From the NCBI GenBank assembly GCA_003557565.1, contig PWOG01000320.1, positions 1 through 7,550 on the forward strand: a stretch of DNA of 7,550 bases. Reading direction: 5' to 3'. Each line of letters opens with the position of its first letter. Position 1 is the stretch's first letter. The position numbers and the translations under genes were made by a program. The notes under the pieces were generated by a model. That model had not been told where the DNA came from, ran no database searches, and worked only from the letters and a program-made list of their open reading frames with translations. This DNA is from Desulfobulbaceae bacterium (lineage in GTDB: Bacteria > Desulfobacterota > Desulfobulbia > Desulfobulbales > Desulfurivibrionaceae). Shown here in pieces: positions 1 through 6,388 of the stretch.

Positions 1-11
1 AGCGGCGCAAG

Positions 12-479
12 GTGCTGCAGCATCGGCCGGTCCGCGAGGGGCGGGACACGGTGCTCAGGGGGGCGGCTCAGTTGATTATCCCGGTGATGCAGATCTTCGC
101 CCTCTACGTGGTGGGCCACGGGCATTACAGTCCCGGCGGCGGCTTCCAGGGCGGGGTTATTTTCGGGGCCAGCTTTATTCTGCTGGCCCTTTGTTACAAC
201 CTGCAATTCACCATCGACCGTTTCAAGGAGCAGGCAGTGCTGTTCTGCGTGGCCGGCGGGGTTTTGCTCTACGCCGGGGTGGGGGCCATCTGCCTGGCCA
301 TGGGCTGGAATTTCCTGGGTTATGCCGGGCTGGCCGGGATTCTCGGGGTCAGTGAGGTCATGGCCCGCTCCCACGGCATCCTGTTGGTGGAAGTGGGGGT
401 TGGCATAACCGTCTTTTCGGTAATGATGTCCCTCTATTACGATCTGGCATCAGGCGGCGATCTGGATGAAGGCTTATAG
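12..479 (+). CDS. mrpB: Mrp antiporter subunit B (MnhB domain), 5' end uncertain
   Basis: Small integral membrane subunit of an Mrp-type Na+(K+)/H+ antiporter, acting in the cytoplasmic membrane. The diagnostic stretch is GHGHYSPGGGFQGG at residues 35-48 (counting from GTG at 12), which is the hallmark of the MnhB/MrpB family. Four hydrophobic helices are visible at about 18-34, 49-63, 75-97 and 124-143, the last containing a conserved-looking acidic residue, E127, in LLVEVGVGITV. The 155-residue length is normal for the family. The start is uncertain: the frame stays open to the left edge, GTG at 12 has no clear ribosome site, and GTG at 51 has GAGGGG 9 nt upstream. Family members usually carry about ten residues before the first helix, which favours a start near 12 or outside the window. 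The TAG stop touches the first palindromic element. mrpE/F/G-like genes are expected upstream. Confidence 0.9.
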   Translation: MLQHRPVREGRDTVLRGAAQLIIPVMQIFALYVVGHGHYSPGGGFQGGVIFGASFILLALCYNLQFTIDRFKEQAVLFCVAGGVLLYAGVGAICLAMGWNFLGYAGLAGILGVSEVMARSHGILLVEVGVGITVFSVMMSLYYDLASGGDLDEGL

Positions 480-585
480 TAAACATCCAGCAGCACCGCA
501 TCTTGCGGCGATCGGCCCGGCTTGCGTACCGATGTACGCGGCGTTGGTCCGCTTGCCGCAACCTGCGGCACTGCTCAATGTTTAC
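479..585. repeat. Palindromic element, copy 1 (between mrpB and mrpC)
   Basis: A 107-bp imperfect palindrome. The outer arms are 479-500 and 564-585, beginning GTAAACAT and ending ATGTTTAC, and AGCAG...CCGCA pairs with TGCGG...CTGCT. Inside, TTGCGGC (503-509) pairs with GCCGCAA (555-561), and the tip is GCGTAC-CGAT-GTACGC (524-539). A related element occurs at 4319-4426; the two align without gaps in both arms (51 + 52 positions, 23 differences), differing only in loop length. The first base of the element is the last base of the mrpB stop codon. Possible identities are a REP/MITE-like dispersed palindrome or an intercistronic RNA hairpin that affects stability or coupling. No transposase is present. 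The inverted repeat is seen directly; its function is unknown. Confidence 0.88.
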
Positions 586-595
586 GGTGATGATA

Positions 596-605
596 ACCCG
601 CGGGT
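596..605. repeat. 10-bp perfect palindrome before the mrpC ribosome site
   Basis: ACCCGCGGGT is a perfect palindrome 11 bp after palindromic element copy 1 and 18 bp before the mrpC ATG. Copy 2 is likewise followed by a short CCCG...CGGG inverted pair (4429-4432 with 4439-4442). It may be an extension of the element or chance in GC-rich DNA. No role can be assigned. Confidence 0.35.
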
Positions 606-623
606 AAGTTGGACAGGGTTTTA

Positions 624-1013
624 ATGGACGAAATATTTCATTTCATAATCGGCAAGTACAACTACTGGGCTTCCCTGGTGCTGCTTTTTATCGGGTTGTA
701 CGGGATGATTGCCAAGAACAACCTGATGAAGAAGATCATCGGCATGGTTATCTTTCAGACCGCCATTTTGCTCTTTTTTGTGTCCATCGGAGCCAAGCGG
801 GATGCCAGTGTGCCCATCATCAAATTCGGGCCCGATCAGCAGCCCCTGCTGGAAGCCACCGCTTATGCCAACCCGTTGCCCCATGTGCTGATCCTGACCG
901 CCATCGTGGTGGGGGTGGCGACTCTGGGGGTGGCCCTGGCCATTCTCCAGAAGATTCAACGTGTTCACGGCACCATAGAAGAGGATGAAATCCTGGAGGA
1001 TCAGCGCCGATGA
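624..1013 (+). CDS. mrpC: Mrp antiporter subunit C (NuoK-like)
   Basis: NuoK-like small membrane subunit of the Mrp antiporter, expected to sit between the antiporter-like subunits and the MrpE-G group. The protein is 129 residues with three predicted helices (about 13-30, 38-57, 86-109). Family signatures are GKYNYW (10-15), GLYGMIAKNNL (24-34), GMVIFQTAI (40-48) and the strongly conserved NPLPHVLILTAIVVGVA (83-99). A charged tail rich in Glu follows (119-127). ATG at 624 was chosen because AGGG (614-617) lies 6 nt upstream; an in-frame TTG at 609 would add only five residues. The gene is separated from mrpB by a palindromic element, which is unusual because B and C are often tightly packed in Mrp operons. 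Its TGA overlaps the mrpD ATG (ATGA), suggesting translational coupling. Confidence 0.93.
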   Translation: MDEIFHFIIGKYNYWASLVLLFIGLYGMIAKNNLMKKIIGMVIFQTAILLFFVSIGAKRDASVPIIKFGPDQQPLLEATAYANPLPHVLILTAIVVGVATLGVALAILQKIQRVHGTIEEDEILEDQRR

Positions 1014-2551
1014 TGATCGACCAGGCTCCGGCCCTTATCGTCATAATTCCCCTGTTTGTTTCTTTGCTACTGACCCTGTCCGGGCCACTGGGGCCGAGAT
1101 TTGCCTACGGTCTGCTGCTGGCCGGCATGGCCGGCTCGTTGATCTTTTCCCTGCTGGCCCTGGGACAGGTGGTGGGGGACAATCAGGCAATTCATTACCG
1201 CATGGGCGACTGGCGGCCGCCAATGGGCATCGAACTGGTGATCGACCACCTGAGCGGGGTGGTGCTGGTGCTGGTCTCCGCCTGCGCCCTGCTCACCGCC
1301 ATTTACTCGCTGCGCACCGCCGCCGAGGACAATCCCGACCGGCTGCACCATTATTACGCCCTGTTTGCCCTGCTGGTTACCGGCCTGTTGGGAATGACCG
1401 CCAGTGGCGACGTGTTCAATCTTTACGTCCTGCTGGAAATCTCCGCCCTTTCCAGCTACGGGCTGCTGGCTCGGGGGCGGGGACCGGCCTATTACGCAAC
1501 TTTCAAGTATTTGATTGTCGGCACCATCGGGGCCTGTTTCTATCTCCTGGGGATCGGCTATCTCTACATCATGACCGGTTCGCTCAACATGCTGGACCTG
1601 GCCGAGATCATAAGCCGGCCGGAGTTGCAGGAGTCGGTGAGCATCAAGATCGGCTTTTCCCTGATGATCCTGGGGGTCTGGATCAAGATGGCCCTGTTCC
1701 CCCTGCATGCCTGGCTGCCCAACGCCTACAGCAAGGCCGGCACCACCACCGCCTGCCTGATCGCCCCGCTGATGACCAAGGTCAGCGTCTATATCATGCT
1801 GCGGATTATGTTCACCGTTTTTTCCGTGGACTTTATCTTCGACTCCATCGCCTGGAGCCAGGTGGTTATTTATCTTGCTTCGGCGGCGGCGGTAATCGGC
1901 ATGATCACCGCCCTGGCCCAGCGTGACCTGCGGATGATGCTGACCTATATCGTGGTGGCCGAGATCGGCTACATGACCGGCGGGGCCTGGGTGGCCAACG
2001 CCGCCGGCTACACCGGCGCGGTTTACCATATCCTGGCCGACGGCCTGATGACCCTGTGCCTCTTTATGGCGGTGGGGGCGGTGATTTACCGCACCGGTCA
2101 AACTTCCCTGGCGGCCATGCAGGGGATATTCAAGCGGATGCCCATTACCGCCGTGGTGCTGGTGATCGGGGCGGCGTCGATTATCGGTATTCCGCCCACC
2201 TGCGGCTTTTTCTCCAAGTTCTACCTGATCCAGGGTGCGGCCCAGGCCGGCGCCTGGGTCTTTGTGGCGGCCCTGCTGATCGCCAGCCTGGTGGCGGCGG
2301 TGATGTTCTTCAAGATGCTGGAGATCGCCTTTTTTGGCGATCTAAAGGCTCTGGAGCAGGAATCCGCCGGTGGTCACGGCCACGGCAGCCATGACGGTCA
2401 TGGAGCCCAGCCGGCGGTGGCCCGCCACGAGGCACCCTTGAGCATGCTGATTCCCATGGTTATTACCGCCGCCAGCCTGATTATGCTGGGGCTTTACACC
2501 AAGGAAGTGGTCAACTATTTCATCGGCTGGTCGATCCCGGCCGGTTTTTAA
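1010..2551 (+). CDS. mrpD: Mrp antiporter subunit D (NuoN/M-like), first antiporter-like subunit
   Basis: Polytopic proton/cation-translocating subunit of the NuoL/M/N (Proton_antipo_M) superfamily; 513 residues, the usual MrpD size. Visible landmarks are E143 in LLEIS (TM5 glutamate), K226 and H233 in WIKMALFPLHAWLP (TM7 lysine and following loop), and K257 in LMTKVSVY (TM8). At TM12, where relatives have H-x3-K, the aligned residues are D344 and T348, so the usual His/Lys pair is absent. The link between the last two helical regions (about 451-475) is His-rich, with H456, H458, H461, H464 and H473. GGAGGA at 995-1000 precedes the start. ATG at 1010 overlaps the mrpC stop, and a second ATG at 1013 is also possible. 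The assignment to subunit D rests on family motifs and the C-D gene order; it could equally be labelled a D-family paralogue. Confidence 0.92.
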   Translation: MMIDQAPALIVIIPLFVSLLLTLSGPLGPRFAYGLLLAGMAGSLIFSLLALGQVVGDNQAIHYRMGDWRPPMGIELVIDHLSGVVLVLVSACALLTAIYSLRTAAEDNPDRLHHYYALFALLVTGLLGMTASGDVFNLYVLLEISALSSYGLLARGRGPAYYATFKYLIVGTIGACFYLLGIGYLYIMTGSLNMLDLAEIISRPELQESVSIKIGFSLMILGVWIKMALFPLHAWLPNAYSKAGTTTACLIAPLMTKVSVYIMLRIMFTVFSVDFIFDSIAWSQVVIYLASAAAVIGMITALAQRDLRMMLTYIVVAEIGYMTGGAWVANAAGYTGAVYHILADGLMTLCLFMAVGAVIYRTGQTSLAAMQGIFKRMPITAVVLVIGAASIIGIPPTCGFFSKFYLIQGAAQAGAWVFVAALLIASLVAAVMFFKMLEIAFFGDLKALEQESAGGHGHGSHDGHGAQPAVARHEAPLSMLIPMVITAASLIMLGLYTKEVVNYFIGWSIPAGF

Positions 2552-2589
2552 CGGCGGTTTGCTGAACTGCGAGGTAACCACAGCTTAAG

Positions 2590-4074
2590 ATGTTTTCACC
2601 CTCATTTTATCAAATAGCCCCGGTGATCGCCCTCTGCGCCTCGCTGGCAGCCGTGCCCCTGATCGCCATAAGCGGTAGCCGGCCCAACCTGCGGGAGTTC
2701 TGGACCTTTCTGGCTGCCGGCATCAAGTTCGCCATGGTCTTTGCCCTGGCCGGCTGGGTGCTGGCCGGTAACGTGGTGGAGGTGGAGCTGATCCGGGTGC
2801 TGCCCGAGCTGTCCATCGCCCTGCGGGTGGACAGCTTCGGCATGGTGTTTGCCCTGGTTTCTTCCTTTCTCTGGATCATCGCCGCCACCTATACCATCGG
2901 TTACATGCTGGGACTGGACGAGCACGCCCAGACCCGCTTCATGGTCTGTTTCGCCCTGTCGCTGTGTGCCGCCATCGGGGTGGCCTTTTCCGCCAACCTG
3001 CTCACCATGTATCTCTTCTACGAGATGCTCTCGCTTTCTACCTACCCCCTGGTGGCTCATCACCAGGACCGGGAAGCCCTGGGCGGGGCCCGCAAATACC
3101 TGGCCTTTCTGCTGGGCGGTTCGGTGGGCCTGGTGCTGCCGGCCCTGATCGTTATTTTCGCCATTGCCGGTACCCTGGAGTTTGCCGACGGTATCCATGC
3201 CGGGATCATCCCCGACGGCACCGGCTCCACCATGGTGGTGATTCTGTTCTTTGCCTGCCTCTTCGGCTTTGCCAAGAACGGCATCATGCCCATGCACGCC
3301 TGGTTGCCCGGCGCCATGGTGGCCCCCACCCCGGTGTCCGCTCTGCTGCACGCGGTGGCGGTGGTCAAGGTCGGGGTTTTCTGCACCACCCGGGTGATGC
3401 TCTATGTATTCGGTATCGACCTGATGGACGAGTTGAACCTGGGGGTAATCACTGCCTACATCGTCTCCTTTACCATCGTCACCGCCTCCATCATCGCCCT
3501 GACCAAGGACAACCTCAAGGCCCGGCTGGCTTACTCCACGGTGAGCCAGCTCAGCTACATCGTGCTGGGGGTGGCGCTGCTCTCGCCGATGGCGATACAG
3601 GGGGGGCTGATTCACATTGTCAACCACGCCTTTGCCAAGATCACCCTCTTTTTCTGCGCCGGGGCCATCTATGTGGCCGCCCGGAAGAAAAATATCTCCG
3701 AGCTGGGCGGCCTGGGGCGGGTGATGCCATTGACTTTCGGGGCTTTTGCCGTGGCCTCGCTTTCCATGATCGGCGCGCCGCCGGTGGGGGGCTTTGTCAG
3801 CAAATGGTACCTGCTGGTGGGGGCTCTCGATGCCGGCCAGATTGCCATTATTATGGTGCTGCTGGCCTCCACCATGCTCAACGTGGCCTATTTCGCGCCG
3901 GTGGTCTATCACGCCTTTTTCGGTAAACCGCCGGCCGGTGAAGTACTGCCGGCGGGAGTCAGGGAAGCGCCACTGATCATGGTGGCTCCCATTGTGCTGG
4001 CCGCCTCTATTTCGCTCTTTATCGGGATTTATCCCGAGTTGATGATGCAGTTTGTGAGAATGGTGATGCCATGA
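2590..4074 (+). CDS. Second antiporter-like subunit (NuoL/M/MrpA-N or MrpD-like)
   Basis: Membrane subunit of the NuoL/M/N superfamily, 494 residues, with about 14 hydrophobic segments. It carries the complete set of classical proton-path residues: E145 in YEMLSLSTYP, K229 and H236 in AKNGIMPMHAWLP, H254 and K260 in SALLHAVAVVK, and H346/K350 in NHAFAK. The PTPVSALLHA stretch (246-255) is typical of NuoL/NuoM and MrpA N-domains, so this protein may supply the role that the MrpA N-terminal antiporter half plays in classical Mrp. ATG at 2590 starts the family-like sequence; the nearest purine-rich motif, GAGGT (2571-2575), is 14 nt away, so initiation may be weak or aided by upstream translation (38-bp gap from mrpD). 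The TGA stop overlaps the next ATG. The exact subunit name cannot be decided from sequence alone. Confidence 0.9.
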   Translation: MFSPSFYQIAPVIALCASLAAVPLIAISGSRPNLREFWTFLAAGIKFAMVFALAGWVLAGNVVEVELIRVLPELSIALRVDSFGMVFALVSSFLWIIAATYTIGYMLGLDEHAQTRFMVCFALSLCAAIGVAFSANLLTMYLFYEMLSLSTYPLVAHHQDREALGGARKYLAFLLGGSVGLVLPALIVIFAIAGTLEFADGIHAGIIPDGTGSTMVVILFFACLFGFAKNGIMPMHAWLPGAMVAPTPVSALLHAVAVVKVGVFCTTRVMLYVFGIDLMDELNLGVITAYIVSFTIVTASIIALTKDNLKARLAYSTVSQLSYIVLGVALLSPMAIQGGLIHIVNHAFAKITLFFCAGAIYVAARKKNISELGGLGRVMPLTFGAFAVASLSMIGAPPVGGFVSKWYLLVGALDAGQIAIIMVLLASTMLNVAYFAPVVYHAFFGKPPAGEVLPAGVREAPLIMVAPIVLAASISLFIGIYPELMMQFVRMVMP

Positions 4075-4322
4075 TGCTGGTTCGGATGATCGATTATCTG
4101 CGGGAGCGGCCCCTGCTGGTGCGCCGTTTTTGCTACCTGGTGGTGGCCGGGGTGCTGCTCTGGGACGCCCTGTTGCTGGATAAGAGCTACGCCCATATCG
4201 CCCTTGAGCATCTGCCCGGTTTCTGGTCGCTCTTTGGCCTGGTCGGCTGTGTGTTGCTGATTGTCGTGGCCAAGGGTCTGGGTGCCCTGGGGCTGCTGAC
4301 CCGTGAAGATTACTACGAGTAA
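4071..4322 (+). CDS. Small two-helix membrane protein of the antiporter operon
   Basis: An 83-residue protein of unassigned function. It has a basic N-terminus (R5, R11, R13, R18, R19), a first helix at about 20-36, a short loop, a second helix at about 51-75 and an acidic tail ending LLTREDYYE. The positive-inside rule puts the N-terminus in the cytoplasm and, with two helices, the C-terminal tail there too. It is translationally coupled to the preceding antiporter subunit by an ATGA overlap (ATG 4071 or 4074), which supports a role as an accessory or assembly subunit of the same complex. From memory, small proteins with a similar EDYY-type tail occur in related clusters, but I cannot name a family. 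Its TAA stop lies inside the left arm of palindromic element copy 2. Real coding is supported by the coupled start, consistent codon use and a coherent membrane topology. Confidence 0.8.
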   Translation: MMLVRMIDYLRERPLLVRRFCYLVVAGVLLWDALLLDKSYAHIALEHLPGFWSLFGLVGCVLLIVVAKGLGALGLLTREDYYE

Positions 4323-4426
4323 TCGAACAGCCGCACCGCATCTTCGGGCGATCAGCCGGGCTTACGTACAGGGGGTACGCTGCGCCTGGTTGCTTACCCG
4401 AACCTGCGGCACTGCTGAACGATTAC
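4319..4426. repeat. Palindromic element, copy 2 (after the small membrane gene)
   Basis: A 108-bp imperfect palindrome homologous to 479-585. The outer arms begin GTAATCG and end CGATTAC (4319-4325 with 4420-4426). CCGCA pairs with TGCGG, TTCGGG (4343-4348) with CCCGAA (4397-4402), and the tip is CGTAC-AGGGG-GTACG (4365-4379). Several stem positions differ from copy 1 on both sides at once, so pairing is kept. The left arm contains the TAA stop of the preceding gene. It is a dispersed palindromic element or a conserved intercistronic RNA hairpin; which of these cannot be told from two copies. Confidence 0.88.
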
Positions 4427-4522
4427 AGCCCGTTAAACCGGGAGGTTGGTACCCCTGGTGAACGGTTACTACTACGACCGTTAAAGCGTTTTTAGCAAAT
4501 TTAAAACGTTAAGGAGTCCGAG
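4427..4522 (+). promoter_or_regulatory. Leader of the third antiporter subunit with small hairpin and strong ribosome site
   Basis: This is 96 bp of non-coding sequence after palindromic element copy 2. It contains an inverted repeat AACGGT (4461-4466) / ACCGTT (4477-4482) with a 10-nt loop made largely of TAC repeats, then an A/T-rich stretch (4481-4510) and AAGGAG (4511-4516), 6 nt before the GTG start. The unstructured A/T-rich run and good ribosome site suggest independent, efficient initiation of the third antiporter gene. No convincing -35/-10 pair was found. Confidence 0.4.
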
Positions 4523-6313
4523 GTGACGGAATTTTGGTTTCATCCAGCGCTGGTGCTGATTATCGGGGCCCTGGTGCTGCCCATGGTGAAGGGGGTGGCG
4601 CGCAAGCCCTTTTTGCTGCTGGTGCCGGTACTGGCCTTTGCCGCCGTGCTGCAGATGGAGCAGGGGGTCTTCGGGGTCTTTCCCTTCCTCAACTGGGAGC
4701 TGACCTTCGGCCGGGTGGACCAGCTCAGCCTGGTTTTTGCCTACATCATGACCCTGATGTGCATCATCGGCACCCTTTACGGCCTGCACGTCGAAAACGA
4801 TTACGAGCATATTTCAGCCTGGTTTTACGTGGCTGGCTCGCTGGGGGTTATTTTCGCCGGTGATCTGCTGGTGCTTTTCCTCTTCTGGGAGGTGATGGCC
4901 TTTTCCTCCGTCTTCCTGGTCTGGTTCCGGGGCACCCCCGGCGCCCTGGCCGCCGGTTATCGTTACCTGCTGGTCCATACCGCCGGTGGTGTGGTCCTGC
5001 TGGCCGGTATCGTACTGCATTACCAGGCCACCGGGGACTTGAGCTTCAACCAGTTCGACGTGGTCAACCCCACCCTGCCGGTCTGGCTGATCATGATCGG
5101 GGTGATCCTCAACGCCGCCGTACCGCCCCTGCACGCCTGGCTGCCCGATGCCTACAGCCGGGCCACGGTCAGCGGCGCGGTGTTCATGTGCGCCTTTACC
5201 ACCAAGACGGCGGTTTACGCCCTGTGCCGGGGCTTTGCCGGTATGGAGATCCTGATTGTGCTGGGGGTGATCATGACCCTCTACGGGGTCATTTACGCCC
5301 TGCTCAGCAATGACGTGCGCCGGCTGCTTTCCTACCATATCATCAGCCAGGTGGGCTTCATGGTGGCCGGGGTGGGGGTCGGCACGGCATTGGCGGTCAA
5401 CGGTGCCATCGCCCATGCCTTTGCCCATATCCTTTATAAGGCCCTTTTGTTCATGGGGGTCGGTTCGGTACTGTACATGACCGGCAAGAGCAAGGCCACG
5501 GAGCTGGGCGGGCTGTACAAGAAGATGCCCATGGCCCTGTTTTTTACGGTGATCGGCGGGCTGTCGATTTCCAGCTTTCCATTCCTCAGCGGTTTTGTCA
5601 GCAAGACCATGGTGGTGGCCGGCGCCTTCGACGCCACCCACTACTGGGCGGCCTATCTGATGCTGCTGGCCTCGGTGGGCACCTTCCTCTCGGTGGGCAT
5701 CAAGATCCCCTATGTGATCTGGTTCGGCGAGAACAAGTGTTCCGAGGAAACCTGGAACAAGGCCGCCGATCCGCCCCTGCATATGCAGCTGGCCATGGGC
5801 GTTGCCGCTTTCCTCTGCCTGCTGATCGGGGTTTACACCCCTTATCTGTACAATATGCTGCCCTATGAGGCGCCGTTTAACCCCTATACCGCCTACCACT
5901 TTGCGGAGGTGGTTCAGATCCTGCTCTTCACCGGGGTAGGCTTCTACCTCTTTGTCAGCAAGATGGCCCCCAAAGCCAAGCTCAGCCTTGATATGGACTG
6001 GTTCTACCGGCTGGGCGGTCAGCTCTTTCTGCTGGTCATGCACAAGGGGATGACCAGGGTCAACGACTGGGGGCAGGCCACCCTGGCCGAGGAAGTGCCC
6101 CGCCGCCTCAACCGCTTCTTCATCGACGGCCCGGCCCGCCTCTGCCTGCTGGTGGTCAAGCCCCTGTGGCAGCTGACCGGAGCCAAGATCGACGGCCCCG
6201 ACGGTGCCGAACAGCGTTTTCTGGAAACCTTCAGCCGTTCCCTGTTTACCATTGCCTCCACCGCCATCTTCACCGTGGCGGTGCTGATGGTGCTGCTGTT
6301 TTTCGTCACCTAG
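4523..6313 (+). CDS. Third antiporter-like subunit with C-terminal extension (MrpD/NuoL-like)
   Basis: Membrane protein of the NuoL/M/N superfamily, 596 residues, about 100 longer than the other two in this operon. Core landmarks are E123 in FWEVMAFSS (TM5), PPLHAWLPDAYSRA (201-214), K228 in TTKTAVYAL (TM8) and H302/K306 in HILYKALLF (TM12). At the TM7 position that is Lys in its two neighbours (seven residues before the His of PLHAWLP) it has N197 (codon AAC at 5111-5113). After the core, residues about 481-596 form an extension: a DMDWFYR segment (490-496), an amphipathic charged stretch to about 555 and a final hydrophobic helix (574-595), somewhat like the lateral-helix extension of NuoL. 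The GTG start at 4523 is supported by AAGGAG 6 nt upstream. It probably belongs to the same complex as mrpB-D. Databases may call it Na+/H+ antiporter subunit D or hydrogenase-4 subunit B-like. Confidence 0.9.
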   Translation: MTEFWFHPALVLIIGALVLPMVKGVARKPFLLLVPVLAFAAVLQMEQGVFGVFPFLNWELTFGRVDQLSLVFAYIMTLMCIIGTLYGLHVENDYEHISAWFYVAGSLGVIFAGDLLVLFLFWEVMAFSSVFLVWFRGTPGALAAGYRYLLVHTAGGVVLLAGIVLHYQATGDLSFNQFDVVNPTLPVWLIMIGVILNAAVPPLHAWLPDAYSRATVSGAVFMCAFTTKTAVYALCRGFAGMEILIVLGVIMTLYGVIYALLSNDVRRLLSYHIISQVGFMVAGVGVGTALAVNGAIAHAFAHILYKALLFMGVGSVLYMTGKSKATELGGLYKKMPMALFFTVIGGLSISSFPFLSGFVSKTMVVAGAFDATHYWAAYLMLLASVGTFLSVGIKIPYVIWFGENKCSEETWNKAADPPLHMQLAMGVAAFLCLLIGVYTPYLYNMLPYEAPFNPYTAYHFAEVVQILLFTGVGFYLFVSKMAPKAKLSLDMDWFYRLGGQLFLLVMHKGMTRVNDWGQATLAEEVPRRLNRFFIDGPARLCLLVVKPLWQLTGAKIDGPDGAEQRFLETFSRSLFTIASTAIFTVAVLMVLLFFVT

Positions 6314-6319
6314 CCGTGG

Positions 6320-6388
6320 AAATCCCGAAGCGGGGTGTTCCTCGCCAGGCTTAAAAAGTCCCAGCAGCAACAACCTGTCGGGATTTTT
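6320..6388 (+). terminator. Probable terminator of the antiporter operon
   Basis: Seven bases after the third antiporter stop codon, AAATCCCGA (6320-6328) is perfectly complementary to TCGGGATTT (6378-6386), and the run of five T ends at 6388. Within the loop is a second hairpin, GCGGGG-TGTT-CCTCGC (6330-6345, one G-T pair). The alternative pairing AAAAAGTCCC (6353-6362) with GGGATTTTT (6380-6388) is also possible. The large loop makes it an atypical intrinsic terminator, but its position at the end of the operon and before a functionally unrelated gene fits that role. A second T-rich run follows at 6410-6415. Confidence 0.45.

Noticed and set aside
479..585. tRNA or CRISPR repeat in the palindromic intergenic region
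   Set aside because: No cloverleaf with T-arm consensus, and only two distant copies rather than an array with spacers.
609..623. TTG at 609 as the mrpC start
   Set aside because: ATG at 624 has AGGG at a good spacing, and the five extra residues match nothing typical of the family.
985..1926. A 313-codon + strand frame overlapping mrpD
   Set aside because: Rich in Arg, Pro and Gly, it is a shifted reading of mrpD with no recognisable domain.
2602..4341. A 579-codon open frame on the - strand, rich in His, Gln and Gly
   Set aside because: It is the codon-register mirror of the 494-aa membrane protein: CTG, GTG, ATG and GCC read as CAG, CAC, CAT and GGC. Such frames arise from GC-rich third positions. 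It lacks any family signature or plausible start context.
479..4426. A composite mobile element bounded by the two palindromes
   Set aside because: The enclosed genes are core Mrp subunits with no transposase or integrase and no change in codon use, so the flanking copies are better read as intergenic elements than transposon ends.
4814..6373. A 519-codon open frame on the - strand over the third antiporter gene
   Set aside because: Same mirror artefact; the composition is that of reversed Leu/Val/Ala/Met codons, while the + strand frame has clear conserved motifs throughout.
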